28,976 nucleotides of DNA, taken from positions 1-28,976 of the IMG/VR virus record IMGVR_UViG_3300042884_000633; one strand, given 5' to 3'. The translations under genes and the position numbers were made by a program. Positions 22,066-28,422 of this stretch are shown one piece after another. This stretch comes from a virus. Within the stretch, counting starts at the first letter, position 1, and each line of letters begins with the position of its first letter. The notes under the pieces are model-generated. The model did no database searches. It worked only from the letters and a program-made list of their open reading frames with translations, and was not told the DNA's origin.

Positions 22066-22348
22066 ACTTTGCAAGGGTGCGTGCTGTGAAAGCATCCTCC
22101 TGCCCATCGACGCGTCCCCGACCACGACCGAGTTCTACGCCGCCCGCGGCGAGGTCTTCATGATCGTCGCACGCACCTTTGCCGAACTGCCTTCCCGTTG
22201 CCCGCACCTCTCCGGCTCCGGCAAGTGCAAGACCTACGCCAACCGCCCGGTCGCCTGCTCCCGCTTCACCGTCGGCTCCGTGATGTGCCTGACCGCCATC
22301 GAGCGCCGTCGCCCCAATCAGGCCGATGCCATCATGGCCCTTCTTTGA
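22052..22348 (+). CDS. YkgJ-like cysteine-cluster protein
   Basis: A 98-aa protein with the Cys pattern of the YkgJ/Fe-S or zinc cluster family: CELCKGACC at the N-terminus (Cys4, 7, 11, 12), then RCPHLSGSGKCKTYANRP and ACSRF, supplying further ligands (Cys50, 59, 69) and the typical CxxY-x-RP-xxC arrangement. It should bind metal. Biological role of the family is uncertain; in phages it is often near DNA-metabolism genes. The ATG at 22052 is inside the previous gene, the upstream frame being a shadow. Confidence 0.7.
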   Translation: MTACELCKGACCESILLPIDASPTTTEFYAARGEVFMIVARTFAELPSRCPHLSGSGKCKTYANRPVACSRFTVGSVMCLTAIERRRPNQADAIMALL

Positions 22349-22378
22349 CCTTTCCCACCAACACCCAATAACACACCC

Positions 22379-23185
22379 ATGCCCGACCTCATCACCGAAC
22401 GCGTCATCTATGACGGCATCCAAGCGCTCAACCAATCCGGCGCCAAGGAGCTGCTCAAGTCCCCCGCCCACTACCAGGCGTATCTCGCCCGCACCCGCGA
22501 GGACTCCAAGGCCCTCCGCGTGGGCACCGCCGTCCACAAGCTCGCCCTCGAAGGGCTGGACGCCTACAACGCCACCCACGCCATCGCCCCGGACGTGGAC
22601 AAGCGGACGAAGGAAGGCAAGGCCGAGTGGGCCGAGTTTGTCACCGCCAACGAAGGCAAGGCCATCCTGACCGCCGAAGAAGGCGCCCTTGTCGACGCGG
22701 TGGCCAACTCCGCTGCGGCCTGCATGAAGAACAATGGCATCGTCCTGACGAAGACCGAAGTGATGTTCACCGCCTTCCTCGGCGATACCCTGGTCAAGTG
22801 CGCCATCGACGGCATCTCCGACGACGGCTACATCTACGATCTGAAGACTTGCGAGGACGCCAGCCCGCACGGCTTCCTTCAGTCCGTCCGAAAATACAAG
22901 TACGCCCTCCAGGCTTACTTCTACCGGCACGCCGTCGAGTCCGCCTACAAGTGCCGCGTCCTCGGCTTCCGCTTCATCGCCGTCGAGAAGGAGCCGCCCT
23001 ACGCCCACGCGGTCTATGAGCTGGGGCCGGAACTGATGACCGGCGCCGCCTTCGACTTCGAGCGCGCGCTGACCCTCTACAAGGAATGCACCGCCTCGGG
23101 CAACTGGCCCGGATACCAGACCGAGATCACCACAATCGACATCGCCGCCAAGCCTAGCGCCGCGACCAACATCAACTTTGCCTAA
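22379..23185 (+). CDS. RecE-like PD-(D/E)XK exonuclease
   Basis: A 268-aa nuclease expected to resect double-strand ends for annealing by the ERF protein. Motifs of the RecE C-terminal/DUF3799 type: an early helix (GAKELLKSPAHYQAYL), GTAVHKLALEG with His53, TKTEVMF with Glu127, CAIDGIS with Asp144, and YIYDLKTCED with Asp154-x-Lys156, then YALQAYFYR with Gln178. These give a complete catalytic set. The leader includes TTTCCCACC and no Shine-Dalgarno. Pairing with an ERF protein in place of RecT is a known mix among phages. Confidence 0.87.
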   Translation: MPDLITERVIYDGIQALNQSGAKELLKSPAHYQAYLARTREDSKALRVGTAVHKLALEGLDAYNATHAIAPDVDKRTKEGKAEWAEFVTANEGKAILTAEEGALVDAVANSAAACMKNNGIVLTKTEVMFTAFLGDTLVKCAIDGISDDGYIYDLKTCEDASPHGFLQSVRKYKYALQAYFYRHAVESAYKCRVLGFRFIAVEKEPPYAHAVYELGPELMTGAAFDFERALTLYKECTASGNWPGYQTEITTIDIAAKPSAATNINFA

Positions 23186-23277
23186 TGAAAGCTTTTGAGT
23201 GCATCATTAAGATTATCGTCACTCTGACATTCTTCGGCCTCATCGTCGCATCGCTCATCAAATACCTCTCCACCTAA
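23185..23277 (+). CDS. 30-aa single-span membrane peptide
   Basis: A tiny gene starting in the exonuclease stop codon (TAATG) and ending four bases before the SSB-like gene. The peptide has one membrane segment (about 6-26, with IIKIIVTLTFFGLIV) and a short basic end. Its codons are AT-richer than those of the neighbours. The tight fit between two recombination genes argues that it is real, but its role is unknown. Confidence 0.45.
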   Translation: MKAFECIIKIIVTLTFFGLIVASLIKYLST

Positions 23278-23281
23278 CATC

Positions 23282-23722
23282 ATGACCACCGAAAACAACC
23301 GCGTCCCGCTCACGTCCATCAGCACGAACGGCACCTACAAGCTGAAACTCATCAAGCCCAAGTTCGAGAAGGTCAAACAGTGGGAGGACGGCACCACGTC
23401 CTGCCGCCTGTTCTTCGTCGACGACAAGGGCTTCTGCCTGTCGAAGAACTTCTCCAGCAAGTACGGCAAGGCCCTCGCCATGCTCGTCGGCAAGTTCTCC
23501 GGCAAGTATACCAACGAGATCAGGCTCGACGCGACCCCTGCGGAGTACCTTCAGTACCTGGAGCCCGCCTGCGGCCAGACCATCCTCGTCGGCGTCGAGG
23601 TCGAGGCCAACGGCGAGTGGCAGGGCAAGCCTCAGTATAAGTATAAGATGACCTACCCGCGCGGCTCCCAGAAGCCGACCGCCCCCGAAGAGCCGCTGCC
23701 GCCCGAAGGCGTCCCCTTCTAA
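23282..23722 (+). CDS. Single-stranded DNA-binding protein-like
   Basis: A 146-aa beta-rich protein with strands fitting an OB fold (TYKLKLIKPKFE; SCRLFFVDD; QTILVGVEVEA), basic and aromatic residues on them, and an acidic/Pro C-terminus ending PLPPEGVPF. The last residues recall the partner-binding tip of SSB proteins (DDIPF), with Phe at the very end. It lies beside the nuclease and near the annealing protein, as expected for an SSB. Sequence does not match the classic SSB motifs, so it could instead be a DUF669-like protein of the same functional class. Confidence 0.6.
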   Translation: MTTENNRVPLTSISTNGTYKLKLIKPKFEKVKQWEDGTTSCRLFFVDDKGFCLSKNFSSKYGKALAMLVGKFSGKYTNEIRLDATPAEYLQYLEPACGQTILVGVEVEANGEWQGKPQYKYKMTYPRGSQKPTAPEEPLPPEGVPF

Positions 23723-23726
23723 TCCC

Positions 23727-24320
23727 GTGACCGAAGCACCCACGCCGATGTCCGCCCCGACGCTCGTCCTGATCGCAGGCTATGCCAGGGCGGGCAAGGA
23801 CACGCTCGCCTCCGGTATCCTCGAGTGGTCCCAGCGACCCGCCGAGCACATCAACTTCGCCGACGCCCTCAAGGAGGCCGCAAACCACTACATGGATTAC
23901 CTCGGCCTTGATGGGGACTTCTTCAAGGAGGACTTCAAGGTGGATAACCGCGACTTTCTCGTCCACGCGGGCAAGTTCGCACGGCGCATGGATCGGGACG
24001 TCTTCGCCCGCCACTTCGCCAACTGGTGCCCGGTCATGAAGCACCACGACCAACCCTCCCCCGAGACGGTCGTCTGCTCCGATTGGCGCTACGTCAACGA
24101 GCTGCGCGTCTGTCAGGACATCCTCTGGGAGAAGGGCTGGAAGGTCCGCACGATCTACGTCGCCACCGCTGGGGTCGGACCGGCCAACGACGAAGAGCTG
24201 GACAGCATCGCCGAGATCCGTGCGTCCCACCTGTTCGACCAGGAGTACATCTTCAGGCCGTCCTCGCGTAACGCGATCATGACCGAAGGCCGCAACCTCG
24301 CACGCTCATGGAAACTCTGA
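23727..24320 (+). CDS. Deoxynucleoside monophosphate kinase (T4 gp1-like)
   Basis: A 197-aa P-loop kinase that would raise the dNTP supply by phosphorylating dNMPs. The P-loop GYARAGKDT (18-26) has the exact GxxxAGKDT form of phage dNMP kinases. CSDWRYVNE supplies the Asp/Arg residues at the nucleotide base site, and FADALKEA early in the protein matches the family. The start is GTG at 23727, four bases after the previous stop; an ATG eight codons in would also keep the P-loop. The gene overlaps the next by 13 bp. Confidence 0.85.
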   Translation: MTEAPTPMSAPTLVLIAGYARAGKDTLASGILEWSQRPAEHINFADALKEAANHYMDYLGLDGDFFKEDFKVDNRDFLVHAGKFARRMDRDVFARHFANWCPVMKHHDQPSPETVVCSDWRYVNELRVCQDILWEKGWKVRTIYVATAGVGPANDEELDSIAEIRASHLFDQEYIFRPSSRNAIMTEGRNLARSWKL

Positions 24321-24622
24321 ACACCGACACGCTGCGCTGGGCGAACAAGGTCGGCCTGTCCCCCGACCGCGTGGCCTTCCTGCTGGCTTGCCCGAAGTAT
24401 ACCCGCACCGGGCGAAACGATAAGCCTGCCTACATCAAGGCCGAGAACCCCAACCACCACCTCCAGAAACTCGGTGACTGCTATTGGTTCCGCCTGCGTC
24501 GCCGCGGCAAGGACATCGTCGAGAACATCGCCAGCGACCTCGAGACCGCCCGCAAGCGCCGTGACGAGATGCTTGCGGCCTTCGACGCCGGAAAGCCCAT
24601 CCCTTATATCAATATTCGATGA
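24308..24622 (+). CDS. Hypothetical protein with integrase-arm-like domain
   Basis: A 104-aa protein. Residues about 50-90 (with DCYWFRLRRRGKDIVENIAS, then a helix of Arg and Glu) resemble the arm-type DNA-binding domain at the N-terminus of tyrosine recombinases: strands, a Gly-Lys turn and a helix. No catalytic domain follows; the frame ends at IPYINIR and the next gene is unrelated. It may be a stand-alone DNA-binding protein or a leftover. The start overlaps the kinase gene by 13 bp and the end overlaps the next gene by ATGA. Confidence 0.5.
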   Translation: METLNTDTLRWANKVGLSPDRVAFLLACPKYTRTGRNDKPAYIKAENPNHHLQKLGDCYWFRLRRRGKDIVENIASDLETARKRRDEMLAAFDAGKPIPYINIR

Positions 24623-24822
24623 GCGAAGCAATCAAAGGATGGCAACCAATGGAAACTGCCCCGAGAGATGGGTCTTACTTCATTGCTGGATACTATGACG
24701 ACATATGCGGTCGAAAGGCTTGGGTGTGTATGTGCAACTACGAGCTTGGAGCATTTAACGCGCAAGAGCAGGTTTGTGAACCAGACTTTTGGATGCCAAT
24801 TCCTAACCCTCCAAAACAATGA
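24619..24822 (+). CDS. DUF551-like protein
   Basis: A 67-aa protein with WQPMETAPRDGSYF at the N-terminus and a C-terminal FWMPIPNPP, the two ends of the DUF551 pattern (W-x-P-M/I-x-T-A-P, then W-M-P-L/I-P). Members are common in phage early regions, and their function is unknown. The gene is clearly AT-richer than its neighbours (for instance ATATCAATATTCG at the junction), which suggests recent arrival. It is tightly coupled on both sides by ATGA overlaps, so insertion was exact. Confidence 0.7.
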   Translation: MSEAIKGWQPMETAPRDGSYFIAGYYDDICGRKAWVCMCNYELGAFNAQEQVCEPDFWMPIPNPPKQ

Positions 24823-25583
24823 GCACCCCCACCCGCTTCGTCGCCTTCGGTGACAATCACGGCGACATGGCTGACGAGAACGCCGTCGAGGCCCTCGTCG
24901 AGTTCATCAAGGACTACAAGCCGACCGTGCGCGTCCACCTCGGAGACTGCTTTGACTTCCGATCCCTGCGCCGTGGGGCCGGGCAGGATGCCGAAGGCGC
25001 CGAATCCCTCATCTCCGACATCGAGGCCGGTGAAGCCTTCCTTGAGCGCACCAAGCCCACCGTCTACCTGATGGGCAATCACGAGCACCGCGCCCAAGCC
25101 CTCCAGCACACCTCAGGCTCCGCCCTGGTGCGTGACTACTGCGCCGACCTCGAGGCCCGGATAAAGACCGCCGCGAAGAGCTGCGGAGCCAAGACCATCC
25201 TGCCTTACCATGCCGAGAAGGGCGTATACCGACTAGGTCAGGTCGCCTTTATCCACGGCTACGCCCACGGCCTGAACGCCACCGCCGAGCAGGGCAAGCA
25301 CTACGCCGACCGCGGAGGCGCTCTGATCCACGGACACACGCACACGCTCGCCCAGGTCAACTTGACCAAGGCTGAAGGCGGCGCCGCTTTCTCCGCTGGC
25401 TGTCTCTGCCAGAAGGACGCCATGGCCTACGCGTCGCACCGCCTAGCCACGTCAAGGTGGGGCTCAGGCTTCGCCGCCGGCTGGGTCGACGGCAAGGACT
25501 GGAAGGTCTGGCTCGTCCACCGCGTCGGCTCCCGCTGGGTCTGGACAACCGACCTCAAGGTCTTCACCCCGAAGGCCCGATGA
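24819..25583 (+). CDS. Metallophosphoesterase
   Basis: A 254-aa calcineurin-like phosphoesterase. All five metal-binding blocks are present: GDNHGD (Asp12, His14), GDCFDF (Asp43), GNHEHR (Asn87, His88), FIHGYAHG (His146) and HGHTH (171-175). The enzyme should hydrolyse phosphodiesters or monoesters with two metal ions. The substrate cannot be told from sequence. In a phage it could act in DNA repair or end processing, in nucleotide salvage, or against host signalling nucleotides. The C-terminal 50 residues are Trp-rich (GWVDGKDWKVWLV). It overlaps both neighbours by 4 bp. Confidence 0.88.
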   Translation: MSTPTRFVAFGDNHGDMADENAVEALVEFIKDYKPTVRVHLGDCFDFRSLRRGAGQDAEGAESLISDIEAGEAFLERTKPTVYLMGNHEHRAQALQHTSGSALVRDYCADLEARIKTAAKSCGAKTILPYHAEKGVYRLGQVAFIHGYAHGLNATAEQGKHYADRGGALIHGHTHTLAQVNLTKAEGGAAFSAGCLCQKDAMAYASHRLATSRWGSGFAAGWVDGKDWKVWLVHRVGSRWVWTTDLKVFTPKAR

Positions 25584-26020
25584 AGCGCTTCGACGCCCAC
25601 GCCCTCGTCGCCGCGATCAACGCAGGAGACACTCCCGAAGGCTGGCACAAGACCACGGAGGTCGTCCGCCTCCTGGGATACAAGACCCGAGCCGGTGTTT
25701 CTCTGCCGCTCGCCCGCATCGTCAAGGCGGGCTTCGCCGAACAGAAGACCATCCGCCGAGGCCGCTTCATCTATCGCCTGTCGCCCAGGTTCAAGTCTTG
25801 GGCCGCCGCGAAGGACGCAGCCGAAGCCCTCGACAAGTTCAAGGCACCCAAGGGATGGGTCACCCTCTCCGAGTATGCCCACAAGCACCGGCGCACCGTC
25901 CGCGGCGTGCAATACCGCATCGACGGCATGGCCCTGCCTGTCCGCATCCTCCGCAACCCGCGGAGCGTCCCTTACTACCGCAAGGCCGACCTCGACCGCA
26001 TCCTACGCAAAGCATCTTGA
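25580..26020 (+). CDS. Double winged-helix DNA-binding protein
   Basis: A 146-aa basic protein with two apparent DNA-binding units: residues about 20-68, where WHKTTEVVRLLGYKTRAGVS and IRRGRFIYRLS give a winged-helix outline, and about 90-143, with WVTLSEYAHKHRRTVRGVQY and a basic wing (YYRKADLDRILRK). It directly precedes the helicase gene, so a replication-initiator or helicase-loading role is a fair guess. The ATG at 25580 overlaps the phosphoesterase stop (ATGA). No family is recognised with confidence. Confidence 0.55.
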   Translation: MKRFDAHALVAAINAGDTPEGWHKTTEVVRLLGYKTRAGVSLPLARIVKAGFAEQKTIRRGRFIYRLSPRFKSWAAAKDAAEALDKFKAPKGWVTLSEYAHKHRRTVRGVQYRIDGMALPVRILRNPRSVPYYRKADLDRILRKAS

Positions 26021-26060
26021 CCACGGGCACCCACGCCCACAAACCCCAACCCTCTCTTCC

Positions 26061-27371
26061 ATGATCCCGCCGAATAACGTCGCCGCGGAACGCCACCTCC
26101 TCGGCGTCCTCCTACGCGAAGCCGCCCACCTACCGGGCGACCTACAGCCCTCTGACTTCTTTGAGCCCGCCCATCAAGACATCGCCGCCGCCATGCTTTC
26201 GCTGGCAGTCGACGGCATCGCCCCTGATGAGCTGACCGTCAGCCAGCGCCTACGCCAGGTCAACAGCCCGGTGACCGAGGCCACCGTCTCGCTCCTGGTC
26301 AGTGACGCAGGCCAAGCGTCCTTCCGCCTTGAGCACGCCGACATGATCGCGGACGCGGCCATCCTCCGCCGTGCCCTAGTCGCCGCGGAACAGGCCACCG
26401 ACCCGGACACCCTGCTCGACCATTATGCCACCATCGCCGAGACGCGCAAGGGGCGGAAAGCAAAGCACGGCCCGCAGCGCATGGACTTCGATGCCCTGCT
26501 ATCCTTCGAGCGTAAGGAAGACCCATCCTGCATCCTCGGCAATCACCGCTGGCTCTGCAAGGGTGGCTCCCTCCTGATCGTCGGGCAGTCGGGCACCGGC
26601 AAGTCGTCCCTGATGATGCAGGCCGCCGTCCATTGGTGCATCGGCAAGGACTTCTTCGGCATCAAGCCCGCCAAGCCCCTGCGTGCCATCGTGCTCCAGG
26701 CTGAGAATGACGCGGGGGACATCTCCGAGGCCTTGCAGGACGTCATCGCCGGGGCATACCTAGACAGTAACGAACGCTCTCAGCTGCGCGAACACCTCGC
26801 CATCTTCCGCGACACCGTGAGCACCGGCACGACCTTCACCTCGGCCCTGCGTGACCTCATCATCGAGCATAAGGCCGACATCGTCTTCGTCGACCCTCTG
26901 CTATCCTTCGCAGGCATCGACGTCTCCGATCAGGAGCAGGCGTCCAAGTTCCTGCGCCATGACCTCGCCCCCATCCTCCTCGAGACAGGCGCCGTGCTCG
27001 TGGCCATGCACCACACCGGGAAGCCCAAGGCCGCCTCCGACAAGGAAGGCCACACCGTCGCCGACCTAGCCTATGCGGGCCTAGGTTCCTCGGAGTTCAC
27101 CAACTGGTTCCGCGAGGTCGCCGTCCTCTTCCGATGCCAGGGCGAAGAGCCGATCTACAAGTTCGGCCTGACCAAGCGCCGGGGCCGTGCCGGTCTCAAG
27201 GACCACGCCAACCAGTTCAAGGGCGAGATTTACATTCGCCACGCCGCCGAGAAGGGGGTCATCCGCTGGGAATACAGCCAGCCCCCCTCCGAAAGCCTAC
27301 CCGACAACGCCTCAAGGCATAGCGATTCCAGCCCCGCTAAGGGGTCGCCAAGGCGTTTTAAGGTCAACTGA
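26061..27371 (+). CDS. Replicative helicase: DnaB N-domain fused to RepA-like ATPase
   Basis: A 436-aa protein. Residues about 6-105 match the DnaB N-terminal domain (NVAAERHLLGVLL; FFEPAHQDIAAAML; VSQRLRQ), which contacts primase. From about 140 comes a RecA-fold ATPase of the RepA/AAA_25 type, with Walker A GQSGTGKS (175-182), an ENDAGD motif, Walker B IVFVDP (274-279), and HHTGKP (317-322). The C-terminus ends with a low-complexity Ser/Pro part. It would be the main replication helicase, since no DNA polymerase is encoded. The leader CCAACCCTCTCTTCC lacks a Shine-Dalgarno. Confidence 0.83.
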   Translation: MIPPNNVAAERHLLGVLLREAAHLPGDLQPSDFFEPAHQDIAAAMLSLAVDGIAPDELTVSQRLRQVNSPVTEATVSLLVSDAGQASFRLEHADMIADAAILRRALVAAEQATDPDTLLDHYATIAETRKGRKAKHGPQRMDFDALLSFERKEDPSCILGNHRWLCKGGSLLIVGQSGTGKSSLMMQAAVHWCIGKDFFGIKPAKPLRAIVLQAENDAGDISEALQDVIAGAYLDSNERSQLREHLAIFRDTVSTGTTFTSALRDLIIEHKADIVFVDPLLSFAGIDVSDQEQASKFLRHDLAPILLETGAVLVAMHHTGKPKAASDKEGHTVADLAYAGLGSSEFTNWFREVAVLFRCQGEEPIYKFGLTKRRGRAGLKDHANQFKGEIYIRHAAEKGVIRWEYSQPPSESLPDNASRHSDSSPAKGSPRRFKVN

Positions 27372-27536
27372 GGGTCAACACCCTGACCCCCACCTTTAGC
27401 CCAATGTCAAATCCCTTCTCAACTTCCAACTCAACTTCCGTCCCTGTACTACGTACAAGGGTGACTCTAGTCTCACCCCTTGTCGCTTACGCTCGGGGTT
27501 CGACCGAGTCTCTGGCGAGGAGGCAAGTTCTACGCG
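27362..27536. other. Candidate replication origin: repeats and hairpins after the helicase gene
   Basis: The noncoding stretch holds GGTCAAC twice (27362-27368, 27373-27379), TCAACTTCC twice (27419-27427, 27431-27439; 12-bp period), the palindrome TGTAC-TAC-GTACA (27445-27457), a long hairpin (27455-27483) and CTCGG/CCGAG (27492-27496 with 27504-27508). Iteron-like repeats plus palindromes next to a helicase gene fit an origin; a control region is the alternative. A 48-codon ATG frame (27404-27550) crosses it but looks accidental. Confidence 0.4.
27455..27483 (+). other. Long hairpin in the candidate origin
   Basis: ACAAGGGTGA (27455-27464) pairs with TCACCCCTTGT (27473-27483) with one bulged C on the right side and an eight-base loop CTCTAGTC. 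No T-tract follows, so a terminator role after the helicase gene is less likely but cannot be excluded. Confidence 0.6.
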
Positions 27537-27899
27537 ATGACCAAACCTAACCGTACCACCGCGCGGAGAGGTTGGGTTCTCCGTAAGCTCGCTCTGACCC
27601 GGTACCGCCAGAAAGCCTGGAGGGATCAGCCTGAGAGGATGGAGCATATCCGGCAGCAGGCCACCGAGGCCGCCAAGACAGTCAAGGAAAGGAAAGACAT
27701 GGAGCTGAGGGAAGTCATCAGCACATGGCCGGCAAAGATGACGTCAGCGGAACTTAAGGACATCGTCGAGCAGACCCTGGACTACTCGGGCAAGTACTCA
27801 TCCCTGACCTATCGCTTCACCCGCAAAGCAATGCTACGGTTCGACATGGACGGATACTGGCACAACCTTTGCCACTTGCCCCGCCGTCAAGATAGTTGA
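27537..27899 (+). CDS. Hypothetical basic protein (120 aa)
   Basis: Unknown function. A basic, helical protein with a strongly positive N-terminus (TTARRGWVLRKLALTRYRQ) and a later part with SAELKDIVEQTLDYSGKY. It may bind nucleic acid. This is the only gene with a good Shine-Dalgarno, GAGGAGG about 11 bases before the ATG at 27537, while almost all others lack one. It follows the candidate origin and overlaps the next gene by four bases (TTGA). Codons are less GC-biased than in the virion genes. Confidence 0.5.
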   Translation: MTKPNRTTARRGWVLRKLALTRYRQKAWRDQPERMEHIRQQATEAAKTVKERKDMELREVISTWPAKMTSAELKDIVEQTLDYSGKYSSLTYRFTRKAMLRFDMDGYWHNLCHLPRRQDS

Positions 27900-28420
27900 C
27901 GCTGTCGTGCGTGACACGCGCTAGGCTCAACGACCTGACGGCTCCGGCTAAGGAGGCCAAGTCGTTTGACGCTTGGTTCTTTGCGCAGCCGAAGAAGGTC
28001 CAGGAGAAGATGCGAGAGAACGGCGTGCTGCCTTACGCTGAGATGGCGCAACCTCGGCACGTCTTCAACATCGACGCCAATCATCCTGACTGGGCGTTCA
28101 ACCCGACGGACATCGGCAGACGCGAGGAAGTCGATGCGTTCATGTCACGCGATCATGTGGGCGTGATGCTCAAGGGTTTCATGGATGCGCTGGCCTGCAC
28201 GGATAACTTCGCCTTCCGTCGTCACGTCGAGCTCATACGCTGGGCGCTGAGTCTGCCCGGTTGTCTGTCGTCTCGCCTCATCGGGAAGATGTATGGACGC
28301 TCCCACTTCTGGATGCGTGCCAGGGCTAAGGAGATCCAACGCACGGTGAACTCAGACGCGTGCGGATTATTTCCTCACGTGAATGCCAGACGCGGCAAGA
28401 ATAAGCCCATTACCAAGTAA
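27896..28420 (+). CDS. Hypothetical protein with possible C-terminal helix-turn-helix
   Basis: A 174-aa protein of unknown function. The last third (RHVELIRWALSLPG; SSRLIGKMYGRSHFWMRARAKEIQ) looks like a helix-turn-helix, with LIGKMYGRS as the turn and a basic recognition helix. The middle part has conserved-looking aromatic residues (HPDWAFNPTDIGRR). The start may be the TTG at 27896, overlapping the previous stop, or the GTG at 27911. Lying just before the packaging genes, it could be a late regulator such as an antiterminator, but no family is recognised. Confidence 0.45.
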   Translation: MTLSCVTRARLNDLTAPAKEAKSFDAWFFAQPKKVQEKMRENGVLPYAEMAQPRHVFNIDANHPDWAFNPTDIGRREEVDAFMSRDHVGVMLKGFMDALACTDNFAFRRHVELIRWALSLPGCLSSRLIGKMYGRSHFWMRARAKEIQRTVNSDACGLFPHVNARRGKNKPITK

Positions 28421-28422
28421 CC

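Noticed and set aside
27492-27508. GGTTCGA inside a 5-bp stem, resembling a tRNA T-arm or attachment core
   Set aside because: Loop geometry is wrong for a T-arm, no acceptor, D- or anticodon arms are found nearby, and no integrase is present.
27404-27550. 48-codon ATG frame in the candidate origin
   Set aside because: Covers several hairpins and direct repeats, overlaps the start of the next gene in another frame, and its translation is Ser/Thr/Arg-rich without features.
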